The position numbers and the translations under genes were made by a program. The notes below the pieces were generated by a model. That model saw only the letters and a list, made by a program, of their open reading frames with translations, was not told the DNA's origin and did not search any database. A DNA stretch of 41,809 nt from Desertivirga arenae (GTDB lineage: Bacteria; Bacteroidota; Bacteroidia; Sphingobacteriales; Sphingobacteriaceae): NCBI RefSeq assembly GCF_017355785.1, contig NZ_JAFEWE010000023.1, positions 1-41,809 of the forward strand, written 5' to 3'. How positions within the stretch are numbered: position 1 is the stretch's first letter; the number at the start of each line of letters is the position of its first letter. Below are positions 8,292 through 16,605 of this stretch, piece after piece.

Positions 8292-8513
8292 CTAAGATCG
8301 TTTACTAAGATAGTAGCTGATCTCCATAAGCCATTTAGGGTTGTGACAACCTTTAATGTTCTTCGCGGTCCACTCCCCCCTTTCGTTTTTAAGAAAATCA
8401 ATACGAACATTATAATCTGGGATAGCGACAGAACATCTTATTTGATCAAATTCAACGATTTGAGCTTTTATTGCCAGTCGACTAAAATCTGATAACACAA
8501 TTTCTTTCTCCAT
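8292..8513 (-). CDS. Small hypothetical protein (73 aa)
   Basis: A compact ORF starting MEKEIVLSDFSRLAI with balanced charge and regular alternation of hydrophobic residues, including VRIDFLKNERGEWTAKNI, which looks like paired beta strands. The upstream sequence (AAAGGAAAAAATGGAG on the minus strand) is A-rich as expected for Bacteroidota starts. No family was recognised and nothing nearby suggests a function. The overlapping plus-strand ORF has poor composition and is not preferred. The 290 bases between this gene and the histidine-kinase remnant (8514-8803) contain nothing I can support. Confidence 0.45.
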   Translation of the reverse strand: MEKEIVLSDFSRLAIKAQIVEFDQIRCSVAIPDYNVRIDFLKNERGEWTAKNIKGCHNPKWLMEISYYLSKRS

Positions 8514-8803
8514 TTTTTCCTTTCCAAAACCGGCGTAAACTCATCTAATTTAAAACCCATTATTGCTAATAATGTTTACTAATCAAGTTTAAACAACCGC
8601 TTTCTGAATCTGAACCGGAAAAAACATTGAATGATACGCTCAACATTCCCATGTGATACTTACCTGGGTTAGACAAAAGAACCACGGCCTTACTCTCCCA
8701 AGATACAGAAAATCCACATTACAACTTTCCTGATCCGGCAAAGGCAACTGGAACAGAAGAAGAGTTTACCCCACTTCTACCAAGTTGCTGTTTATCATGC
8801 TTT

Positions 8804-9431
8804 TTATTCATTACGAAGCTGAGGTAAAGTCAATACAAAAGTAGAGCCTTTTCCCGGCTCGCTTTTCACTTCGAGGTTGCCAGAATGTGCACGCACTATC
8901 TCAGCCGAAATATAAAGACCGATCCCTAAACCCGAAAAGTTAAAATTCTTTCCTTCCGCTCTGAAATACCTATGGAACACCTTCTCTTGATTCTCTGGAG
9001 AAATTCCTATTCCAAAATCGGTTATCGCAATCTTAACCTCTGTTGCCGAAGACTCGGCATTGATGATGATCCTGGATCCGGTAGGAGAATATTTGATTGC
9101 GTTTGAAATAAGGTTTCCCAGCACTTGCTCCAGTCGGTTCCGATCGCCTTGGATAGTAACATCCTGTATATCCTTTAAATCCTCGACCAGGATTTGATGA
9201 GAAGGGCTAAGTTGCTGTGCAAAGACCACAATATCTTCAAGCAGATCAGTTAATCTTACTTCTTCAAAATTGTAAAGCATGCTTGAGGTGTGTATCTTCG
9301 AAATTGTTACCAGATCCCGTAAGTTTTATCAGCATATTCCTCCAGGATCAACAACTGCAGTAAGGTTTTTGTCAATTCGTCCATGCACTTACTACCAACG
9401 CTATTGCTAATTTCAATAAAAGGATTTATTT
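8804..9431 (-). pseudogene. Decayed sensor histidine kinase, ATPase domain intact
   Basis: The part from 9280 to 8804 (158 residues) is a complete HATPase domain: N box NLISNAIKYSP, G1 DFGIGIS, F box FHRYFR and G2 GLGIGLYIS. Upstream of its first ATG the same frame still encodes NLRDLVTISKIHTSSM, the usual linker between HisKA and HATPase, before meeting TAA. A different frame then continues FIEISNS...DELTKTLLQLLILEEYADK, resembling the HisKA helices but without the phospho-accepting HELxxPL motif. So the gene has lost its sensor part and His box and carries a frameshift near 9331. No response regulator is adjacent. A free ATPase fragment could still be made. Bases 9432-9655 hold no clear gene. 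Confidence 0.75.
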
Positions 9432-9655
9432 AAAACTAGCTAATAGCCCCAGGGCTGTTTCAAAACTTATTTGACTAAGAGGAAGAACCAAATCTTCCGG
9501 ATAGGTTATTATTAAAAAAAGCAAAGAAAATGCTTGATAATGCAGAGCTTTTAAAGATTAAGAGGGTTGAACTGTAAAAGTAAAGCTTCTACATGCGGCA
9601 ATGCGGGTGGCAACAATACATCCTCCGTTTCCCCATACGTTACATGATATGCCCC

Positions 9656-10648
9656 TTAATGACTCATTCTCTCTCCCTTTCTGCCCAACTGATCTAATGC
9701 CGCTCTGAAAGCAGTTGCCAGTTGCACCGCTGGTCCTTTTCCCAGGTAATGAAGGAATATCATTCTGGGGCTGTCTCCCAACATGTGGTTATGCAATGCA
9801 ACAACTTCTATGTTATTAGCCCTCAAGGATCGAACAACAGCGTTCACTTCATGCTCCAGCATGGCGATATCACCAGCGATATAGGCATTCTCACTTGTTC
9901 CTGTAAAGGAAGCCCAGGAATTTAAGCCAATTGAAGCAGTTATTTCAGCACCCATAGCAATAACTTTAAGGTCATTCCTTCCAATCGTATACTTAATAGT
10001 AGGCCCATTGATAGCTGCTTCATACTTGACTACTGCGTTCAGTTGAGCGACGTCAAAAATATCTTTTCCGGTTTTTAGAGGAGGAGCTCCGGCCGGGCTC
10101 TGGTTTTTAGGCGAAATCTTTGAGGCACTAATTGCCGCAGCATATTTCTTTGCAAGTTCTTCAGGGCTTCCTACGCCGTGGATGTGCATATAGAAAATGC
10201 GGGGCGACTCGTAGAAGAAATGATTGTGGATGGCACTAATTTCTAAACCATTTGCATGAACTGCTGAAATGAGCGGATTAACTTCTTCTTCCAGTAAAAC
10301 TGCATCGCTCATTAAAACAGCTGACTTTCCATCTAAGGTTCTCTTTATTGAAACCCAGCCACCAAAGCCAAATGCAATAGGAACAGGTTCAGCTTTAACT
10401 GTTACTTTCAGATCATTTCTAGGCAGCGGTACTGTATAAACAGCTTCTGCATCTTTATAGGTCCCCTTCCTGCCTATAACTGCTTCGATCGCTGCAATCT
10501 CTTCAGCTGTAAGGGCGGGAGTCTTTTTATCCTTAGCCAGAAAAGCAGCATCAGCCGATTTAAAGTTCAGCATGGTGGCACCAAACAAGAACGTTCCTGC
10601 TTTTAGCAAGGTTCGTCTCGAAAAAGAGCTTAATGATTTGTTTTCCAT
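9656..10648 (-). CDS. DUF1259 (LppY/LpqO-like) protein with Tat-type signal
   Basis: A 330-residue protein. The N-terminus FSRRTLLKAGTFLFGATML is a twin-arginine type signal (residues about 9-34), so export in folded form is likely. Two similar halves follow, each with the pattern IGRxG/IGRND...LKV...G...SW.S..G....A...GD.A.LE.EVN.....L..N.IE..A.HNH....SPR..F.H..G, for example at residues 65-160 and 225-315. This is the tandem DUF1259 architecture. The conserved paired His in HNH and HxHG look like a metal or ligand site, but no activity is established. It starts 88 bp after the chrA stop and may be in the same operon. Confidence 0.85.
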   Translation of the reverse strand: MENKSLSSFSRRTLLKAGTFLFGATMLNFKSADAAFLAKDKKTPALTAEEIAAIEAVIGRKGTYKDAEAVYTVPLPRNDLKVTVKAEPVPIAFGFGGWVSIKRTLDGKSAVLMSDAVLLEEEVNPLISAVHANGLEISAIHNHFFYESPRIFYMHIHGVGSPEELAKKYAAAISASKISPKNQSPAGAPPLKTGKDIFDVAQLNAVVKYEAAINGPTIKYTIGRNDLKVIAMGAEITASIGLNSWASFTGTSENAYIAGDIAMLEHEVNAVVRSLRANNIEVVALHNHMLGDSPRMIFLHYLGKGPAVQLATAFRAALDQLGRKGERMSH

Positions 10649-10736
10649 TTCAGTATAATGCAGGGTAGTATCTTAATTTATCTAACAATGATTATGTTTT
10701 CCATAAACATATTTTTCCGCTTTCTTGTCGCCTTTG

Positions 10737-11951
10737 TTAAAAACTCTTAATGATCACCCCTATGATAGCTGCAACAAGGATCACGTGGGGCTCTTGAAGC
10801 TTTTTAATATAGATCAGGGCGAAGACAGTGACAATAGCCAGTAAAGCGGTTGGAATATCGAAAATAGAGCGTGTGCCGATAATAATAACAGAGCCAGCTA
10901 AAGCACCAACCACCGACGCAGTAATTCCGTCAACAAATGCCTTTATGCTACGATTCTTGGCAATCTTTTTAAAAGAGGGTGCCAGTATTACGGTGAACAG
11001 GAAACAAGGAAGGAACGTTGCAGCCGCAGCTACTGAAGCGCCAGGGAAGCCTCCTACCAGGTAACCGATAAAACCAACCGTAATTACAACCGGTCCCGGA
11101 GTGATCATCGCTACAGCTACTGAATCCACAAATTCAGCTTCAGTAAGCCATTTATATTCCTGAACCACTCCAGCATGTAGAAAAGGTACAATAGCAAGAC
11201 CACTGCCGAAAACAAATGCACCTGCTTTCGCAAAGAACAAACCTATCTTTATTAAAGTATCGTCGGAGTATTCCCAAAAACCTATACCAGCCAGAAGTAT
11301 AGACTGTGCAGTTGCCGGCTTCTTTATCCATTGAGGAGGCGCCTTAACCAGCATATAGATTAGTCCCGTCCCAATAAATAGTAGCACTTCCTCCCGTTGA
11401 GTAATAACAGTAACAATCACCCCTGCTAGATAAAAGACCCATAATAGCCAGTTGGACTTAACAGCCTCTGCATTCAATTTACTGATGGATTTAATGGTTA
11501 GCTTGTAAACGCTCATACTGATGATGCCTATCACAGCCGCTCCAACACCGTAGAACACGGCTTGCATCCATGGAAGTCCGCTATACAACTTGTAAGCCAT
11601 ACCCAGCAGTAATACCATGATAAAAGACGGCAGAACGAAAGCTAGTCCCACCAGGGTCGCACCGAGCAAACGATAATGAACAAAGCCAATATAGATGCCC
11701 AATTGAGCTGCCAATGGCCCGGGAGCAAGTTGAGCTAAAGCCAGGCCCTCTTTATATTCCTCTTCCGTTAGCCACTTTTTCTGCTCTACCAGATCCCTTT
11801 GCATATAACCAACAAGGGCAACAGGCCCCCCAAATCCCCAGGTTCCTAACTTTAAAAAATAGAGGATAAGATCTTTCAAACTATAGGGAATAGAAGTAGA
11901 GACTGTGTTCTCTGCCTTATTCATTTCAACTGTTTTAGTTTCAGACTCCAT
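10737..11951 (-). CDS. chrA: ChrA-type chromate ion transporter
   Basis: A 404-residue membrane protein of the long-chain CHR family, made of two homologous halves. The first half has the signature FxxLGTWGFGGPVALVGYM and LAQLAPGPLAAQLGIYIG; the second repeats it as FVFGSGLAIVPFLHAGVV and VAMITPGPVVITVGFIGYLVGGFPGA. About ten to twelve membrane segments are visible. Characterised members export chromate driven by the proton gradient and confer resistance. No chrB regulator is present nearby; instead it is followed by a DUF1259 gene and preceded, 87 bp away, by a small outer-membrane-like protein on the same strand. Confidence 0.9.
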   Translation of the reverse strand: MESETKTVEMNKAENTVSTSIPYSLKDLILYFLKLGTWGFGGPVALVGYMQRDLVEQKKWLTEEEYKEGLALAQLAPGPLAAQLGIYIGFVHYRLLGATLVGLAFVLPSFIMVLLLGMAYKLYSGLPWMQAVFYGVGAAVIGIISMSVYKLTIKSISKLNAEAVKSNWLLWVFYLAGVIVTVITQREEVLLFIGTGLIYMLVKAPPQWIKKPATAQSILLAGIGFWEYSDDTLIKIGLFFAKAGAFVFGSGLAIVPFLHAGVVQEYKWLTEAEFVDSVAVAMITPGPVVITVGFIGYLVGGFPGASVAAAATFLPCFLFTVILAPSFKKIAKNRSIKAFVDGITASVVGALAGSVIIIGTRSIFDIPTALLAIVTVFALIYIKKLQEPHVILVAAIIGVIIKSF

Positions 11952-12038
11952 AATAACAAGATTAAAGATTCGTAGCGATGAGGATAGGATGAAGCCGGTA
12001 GGGTTATTACCGGCCAGATTGGAAAATATTAGCTTACT

Positions 12039-12578
12039 CTAAAACCCTAATCCAAATTGGAAAGCGATGGTTGCAGAAGTAGGTTTATCATTTCCGAAAC
12101 GAACCGGTACAGGTACCGCTACAAAAATACTGCTGTTCTTATTCTTCTTAACCACCTTGTTGATGATGGGCGTAAAACCATATCTCCCTGAAGTTTCGAA
12201 AGCTGCGCGACCAACGAAGGTAAAACCATGACCTAATGGAGCCAGCACACCAGGGTGAAATAAGAAATTACTCATTTTATCAACCCCTTTCTCAGATTTC
12301 ACAAAAGGGACCACTTCGAATGAAAAACCAACTTTTGAAGATTTAATAATGTTTATTCCCGTCGGCATTCCTACAGTATAGCTTCCATCAAAGTTGGTGT
12401 GAGTTCCCTCACTGCTAAATGTTACTATAGGGTGAATTATGCCTACATACCCGGCAATTTTCGGAAAAGTTGCAGGTTGTGTTTGCGCAGCTCCTGTTTG
12501 GCTTAAACCAATAAGAGCTCCAAGGACTGATGTGATTGTTAAAGCTTTCTTAGTAATAAATAGTAAAAATTTCATCAT
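12039..12578 (-). CDS. Exported beta-barrel-like hypothetical protein
   Basis: A 179-residue protein with a signal peptide (about residues 1-31, ending GAAQT). The mature part has alternating hydrophobic residues, many Gly/Phe, a repeated VxVPFV/FVAVPVPVRFG pattern and a terminal Phe (ATIAFQFGLGF), the typical last strand of an outer-membrane beta-barrel recognised by the Bam machinery. No specific family was recognised. It precedes chrA in the same direction and may share its promoter, which would lie in the AT-rich stretch 12579-12783, where no box could be fixed. Confidence 0.65.
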   Translation of the reverse strand: MMKFLLFITKKALTITSVLGALIGLSQTGAAQTQPATFPKIAGYVGIIHPIVTFSSEGTHTNFDGSYTVGMPTGINIIKSSKVGFSFEVVPFVKSEKGVDKMSNFLFHPGVLAPLGHGFTFVGRAAFETSGRYGFTPIINKVVKKNKNSSIFVAVPVPVRFGNDKPTSATIAFQFGLGF

Positions 12579-12783
12579 AGTTCATTAAGTCTACAAAGCT
12601 AATAGGACAATCTAAGCTATGATAGAACGGGATTTACTATTTGTATAGTTTTTACCTTTATTACCTTTAAATCTCTCTACATTTATGATTCATATCCTTC
12701 CATATCCTATTTTCTGTCGTTTCCATCACCATAAACAAGCAATAGCCAAAGCATAGAGTACCACCTTTTTTCCCCACCGCCTA

Positions 12784-13359
12784 TCAGCTTACCAAGCATT
12801 CTCTGAAGGGGTCTAAATAATCCAGTTGCTTGTCCTCAAATAACTGCTCCAGAGCTTCACAGCCGTTCTCAATTTTATAGTCCCGTTCTCTCTCTGTAAT
12901 CGGTAGGAGCCAATAGCAATGAATCGTTTGGCCGTTCAGTTCAAATATTTCAAGTTCTTCACCATCCATGTAGGGCAAAGAAATAAAGCCATGGTCGCAT
13001 TTGGAATCTCGAAGCCAGGGTCGACCAATATTAATAGTGTGATGGATGTTTAAGGGCGATCCGTTTCTATGATAGGAGGCACAGACTGTTAAAAGTTCAA
13101 CTTGGGCTTCATCTTGTTGAGGCGAAAAAACAAAAAGCTCTATTAGGTGGTCATCCAGGCGATCCAATGACATACCTACAGTACAGTAGGTCCAGTAAGG
13201 GTGACGAACATTCGGTTTAAACTCTAAAACATAGAAATCTGGATGTAATTTCTCTTTAGGTCCTTTTTCTAAGAGCCTAGGTATTCCTTCGATCCCGAAA
13301 TAATTTTCATAATGTTTTCGGAGGCTCGTTCTGAATGTGCTGGTCGTTTGTTGCTTCAA
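12784..13359 (-). CDS. Suppressor-of-fused (SUFU) domain protein, likely immunity protein
   Basis: A 191-residue cytosolic protein with SUFU-family hallmarks: WTYCTVGMS after the first strand pair, LIELFVFSP, the DGEELEIFELNG segment and the closing LLPITERERDYKIENGCEALEQLFE (about residues 148-173). In bacteria this domain is a frequent immunity protein beside polymorphic toxins. No toxin is recognisable next to it; a SMI1/KNR4 gene lies 102 bp upstream, so this looks like an orphan-immunity cluster. The assignment to the family is firm; the immunity role is inferred. Confidence 0.8.
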   Translation of the reverse strand: MKQQTTSTFRTSLRKHYENYFGIEGIPRLLEKGPKEKLHPDFYVLEFKPNVRHPYWTYCTVGMSLDRLDDHLIELFVFSPQQDEAQVELLTVCASYHRNGSPLNIHHTINIGRPWLRDSKCDHGFISLPYMDGEELEIFELNGQTIHCYWLLPITERERDYKIENGCEALEQLFEDKQLDYLDPFRECLVS

Positions 13360-13461
13360 GTCGGTCTTAATTTCTTTCTCGTGGTTTTACGCTTGTTTTT
13401 ACCAGTAAACTTTGCTCGCAATAGTTTAAGGTGGGGTTACCGGCCAGCATTTTTAGCAACG

Positions 13462-14208
13462 CTATCTCCCAAATAACTTCGATAGAAATCCTTTTTTAAC
13501 TTGCCTTTCAATTCCCCAAAGTAACTCAGAGTCGTGTCGCCTAGCTCTTTCTACGTTAGGTCCGAATTTACCCCAAGCAAAACCGCTTTGATTCGGTTTG
13601 TTTCGTAAGTCTGCAATTACAAAATTTTCCGGAAGTGATAAGGCAAAGTCCTTTACAATCCTATCGCTAGATTGTCTGGCGTTTTCAAGTTCAACAAAAC
13701 CGTCTTCTTTCTTCCATATATCCATTACGATCTTTTCGTGTATTAGATCAAGATTTGAATTCTTGCCATTTTTCCCAAACTCATTTACGTGCTCAATAAA
13801 TTGGGTCAGACTATCCGAATGTTTAACAACAACCGCTGGGTCATGGCATACATAAAATACATTTCTCCAGTTTCCATTATTGTTAACATCTATGATCCAG
13901 AAGTTGCCAAATCCGTCACCAGCCAGTTGAACCGAATTTGGGAAAAGCATTTCCAACCCAAATTGCCCAACACCGTCAAAAGTTATTTCTTCAAATCCGT
14001 AGAATTCAAATCCACTCGAAAATTTGAGAAGTTCTTTGATTTCACCTGGTATTATTCCTGTTGGAAGCCTCCGAGATAGGTCTTCAAGTTGCAGGTCTGA
14101 CAATCCGGGTTTAAGCTCAACTTTGTATTCCTCTCCGTCTTCTGAAATATATTGCTCTCCCAAAAGGCATTGTAGTTGTTCGACTGGCTTCATTTCTTTT
14201 ATTGTCAT
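13462..14208 (-). CDS. SMI1/KNR4 (SUKH) family protein, likely immunity protein
   Basis: A 248-residue protein. Residues about 35-135 follow the SUKH pattern: LPTGIIPGEIKELLKFSSGFEFYG, then GDGFGNFWIIDVNNNGNWRNVFYVCHDPAVVVKHSDSLTQFIEHV. The GDGFGNFWIID core is the family's best-known segment. A C-terminal region of about 90 residues, ending basic (RQVKKGFLSKLFGR), is extra. Bacterial SUKH proteins are mostly immunity proteins against nuclease toxins. It shares direction with the SUFU gene downstream and an unknown gene upstream. Confidence 0.85.
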   Translation of the reverse strand: MTIKEMKPVEQLQCLLGEQYISEDGEEYKVELKPGLSDLQLEDLSRRLPTGIIPGEIKELLKFSSGFEFYGFEEITFDGVGQFGLEMLFPNSVQLAGDGFGNFWIIDVNNNGNWRNVFYVCHDPAVVVKHSDSLTQFIEHVNEFGKNGKNSNLDLIHEKIVMDIWKKEDGFVELENARQSSDRIVKDFALSLPENFVIADLRNKPNQSGFAWGKFGPNVERARRHDSELLWGIERQVKKGFLSKLFGR

Positions 14209-14269
14209 TTAGATGCTGCTTAAGCTCGTTCAAACTCTCTTCGGGCATTTGCCCAAATTCACTTACGTT

Positions 14270-14833
14270 TTACTGGTCGCTTAAGCGATTATAAGAAAGT
14301 TGTAATTCTTTATTGATAATCTGGCCTTCATTTTTCCGATCTATTTTTCTTCTATCAGACTTCAGCTTTCTCATGTTTTTATTTACATGGCCCACGCACA
14401 TCTCAGATTCTGCAAAATACGATCCCTGTTTGACCATCAATCCATTCATTGGGCATGTTTCATATCCGCAATTATGCTTCGAATATTCGCCAAAGTTTTT
14501 ATGTCTTATTTTTTTATCTCGTAGTATCCTTTCTTGATTTAAGACAATATTTCTCCATAATTCTCTTTTGTCGCCAATTGTAAGTTCTGTCCCTAATGTT
14601 TTCACCTTAATATAGGTCCAGGGATCTTTTAATTGCAGGAATTCGAATGTTTTATCAAAAAACCTATTGGCATAATCCCTGATAAAGATCTTCTGATTCA
14701 AGTCGAGATTAATATTCTCTGTTAAAGACCGGTATAAACCGAGGGTATTGAAATCAGAATAATTCTCTTGGTTTTCAATAAAAAATTTATATTCTTCGAA
14801 CGTTAAGGTATTAAAAGGTCTTCCTATTTTCAT
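14270..14833 (-). CDS. Hypothetical protein with a Cys/His cluster
   Basis: A 187-residue soluble protein, not recognised. Near residues 117-150 it has HNCGYETCPMNG followed by SEMCVGHVNKN, three cysteines and two histidines that could bind zinc. The C-terminus is strongly basic (MRKLKSDRRKIDRKNEGQ), compatible with nucleic-acid contact. It lies between the SMI1/KNR4 gene and the end of the bpX operon (66 bp away), all on the minus strand. It might be a toxin, an immunity protein or an unrelated passenger. Confidence 0.6.
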   Translation of the reverse strand: MKIGRPFNTLTFEEYKFFIENQENYSDFNTLGLYRSLTENINLDLNQKIFIRDYANRFFDKTFEFLQLKDPWTYIKVKTLGTELTIGDKRELWRNIVLNQERILRDKKIRHKNFGEYSKHNCGYETCPMNGLMVKQGSYFAESEMCVGHVNKNMRKLKSDRRKIDRKNEGQIINKELQLSYNRLSDQ

Positions 14834-14898
14834 TACTGTGGGTCGTTGGTCTGGTTATGTTACTGATATATTGTAATTGAAAAATGCACAACAGACTT

Positions 14899-16605
14899 TC
14901 AGCTTCCTGCACTAAACCGTATCGTATCCCTAACCAGCTCTCTATCTTTCTTGTTAAAACTTGGTAATTCAGATACTATTTGCGGATTTACAGAAAGCCG
15001 TTCAGAGATGATTTTATAAGCGATGTCCAGAATAAAGTTTGTTAATTCATTTTGTTTGTTGTATTCATGCTTGATCACCTGAAGAAAAAGCTCCTGATCT
15101 TTAACTTGTACTTCCGTAGAATAAATATTAGAAATCTCTGTTTTGAGCGTTTTAATATCCTTTATATTATTGAAATAGTTGTTCAGACAGTTGAACGAAT
15201 CTCTGTCTGACCTCCAACCCTGTAGCAACAAAGTCTGGGCCGCCTCAATATTCTGCATTTTGTTTTTGCTAAGTAAGGCAGCTTTCACGTACTGGTGTTT
15301 CTGACTATACGCATCAACAACTTTTTCGAAGTAATGCATCGCCTCTACCCGGTTTTGCAATTCAAGGTAAAGATCTCCTACTTTTTCATTTTCATTGAGT
15401 TCTTTGTAAATCTCAATTGCTTCCGCATACATCCTCCCTTTTTCATAACAAGCTGCGGCTTTACCTTTATTAAGACAATGTTTAATATAGATCGCTGCAG
15501 CTTCTGCGTACAAGTTGCCCTCCTCCAGTGTTTCAGCAGCCTTGAGGTAATTCTTGAGCAGTTTAAGGTAAATAAACGCAGCTTTTTCGTACTCCTTTTT
15601 CTTAATTAAATCCAGGGCAGTTTGTTGATATTGAGCCTGTAACTGGTAAAATTTATCTCCAATGTAGACATTGCCTGAGCCACCGGAAACCGAAGAGCCC
15701 GCTGTTAAGGAAAAGTCCAGCCAGCGTTTTGCCCAGCCCATACCCGCAGGAGTACTTTCACCACGTGTAACGCCCCTTTCGTCTAGCGGAATTGCATACT
15801 TCAAAGCTTCCTCCGGATTATTTTTTAGAAAGTCCAGCAGGCGGTCCACCTGGTTTTGATTCCTAAATTCAAGTTCTTCAAAATCTTCTTTTAAGTTCTC
15901 TGTCCAGCTTTCATCTTTTCCAAAAATACTTTTCGAAAAAGCAGCAAGCCCCGATAAGATAGGTTTTTGAACAGCTCCTCCTTTCCCTTCAGGCTTTTCT
16001 TTAGAAAAGAGCAATTTATAAGCTTCTAATTTGGCTTTTTCAAAGAGGTTTAAAGGCTTTATTTCTTCATTTTCCTTTTGAGGGAAGCTTTCATTCTCGA
16101 GGCTTTTAATAACTTCTTCTGGTGGCGGACAAGAAACCTGAAAACTCTTAATAGATCCTGGAATTCTAATGCCGGGAACTGGAGAATCAACACGATGAGG
16201 AATTAATAAAGGAGCTTCGATATATACTTCCCATAGAATTTTTTGCCCAAGCTCAACAAGCCCAAAATCAGGATGAAAAACCAGCTTTTTATCAGATGTT
16301 AATTTACGTAACTCTGCTTCCGTGACGGATGGAAAAAGACAAGACCGTTCAGGAATATATACTAACCCGTTAACCGATTGCAAGTATTGATTTCTTCCAA
16401 TATCTAATACTTTTACATTCGAAACCACTACACAACCATAAACAGAATTCGCTGTATTTCCAGGAACAGGGAACACATCTGCCTGATTCAAATGGATGCC
16501 CATCAAATTAAGTTCTGTTAACCATTGTACCAATGATCCTCCCCGGATTAGAATTCCATTTAAAGGCCAGGCGTTTTGGTGATGTGGTTTAATTCTAAGC
16601 TCCAT
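14899..16605 (-). CDS. bpX-type protein with C-terminal TPR-like repeats (ternary system component)
   Basis: A 568-residue protein starting MELRIKPHHQNAWPLNGILI; the start at 16605 gives an 11-bp overlap with the vWA gene, typical of translational coupling, while 16632 would add nine poor residues. Residues 1 to about 150 form a beta-rich domain resembling the N-terminal domain of proteins annotated as bpX6 (number not certain). After a charged linker, residues about 325-475 are helical repeats of the TPR type (AAFIYLKLLKNYLKAAETL, AAAIYIKHCLNKGKAAACYEKG, AIEIYKELNENEKVGDLYLEL). It is the last gene of the MoxR/vWA operon and is likely the scaffold or target-recognition subunit (inference). 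Confidence 0.7.
   Translation of the reverse strand: MELRIKPHHQNAWPLNGILIRGGSLVQWLTELNLMGIHLNQADVFPVPGNTANSVYGCVVVSNVKVLDIGRNQYLQSVNGLVYIPERSCLFPSVTEAELRKLTSDKKLVFHPDFGLVELGQKILWEVYIEAPLLIPHRVDSPVPGIRIPGSIKSFQVSCPPPEEVIKSLENESFPQKENEEIKPLNLFEKAKLEAYKLLFSKEKPEGKGGAVQKPILSGLAAFSKSIFGKDESWTENLKEDFEELEFRNQNQVDRLLDFLKNNPEEALKYAIPLDERGVTRGESTPAGMGWAKRWLDFSLTAGSSVSGGSGNVYIGDKFYQLQAQYQQTALDLIKKKEYEKAAFIYLKLLKNYLKAAETLEEGNLYAEAAAIYIKHCLNKGKAAACYEKGRMYAEAIEIYKELNENEKVGDLYLELQNRVEAMHYFEKVVDAYSQKHQYVKAALLSKNKMQNIEAAQTLLLQGWRSDRDSFNCLNNYFNNIKDIKTLKTEISNIYSTEVQVKDQELFLQVIKHEYNKQNELTNFILDIAYKIISERLSVNPQIVSELPSFNKKDRELVRDTIRFSAGS

Noticed and set aside
8147-8492. Two overlapping ORFs on opposite strands (8147-8410 minus, 8211-8492 plus)
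   Set aside because: Both run across the small gene at 8292-8513 in other frames and have biased, non-coding composition. The minus-strand 73-residue ORF is the better candidate.
9475-9580. Plus-strand open stretch with EEPNLPDRLLLKKAKKMLDN
   Set aside because: About 32 codons between stops without a start codon near its beginning. It looks helical, but is too short and unsupported to call even a remnant.
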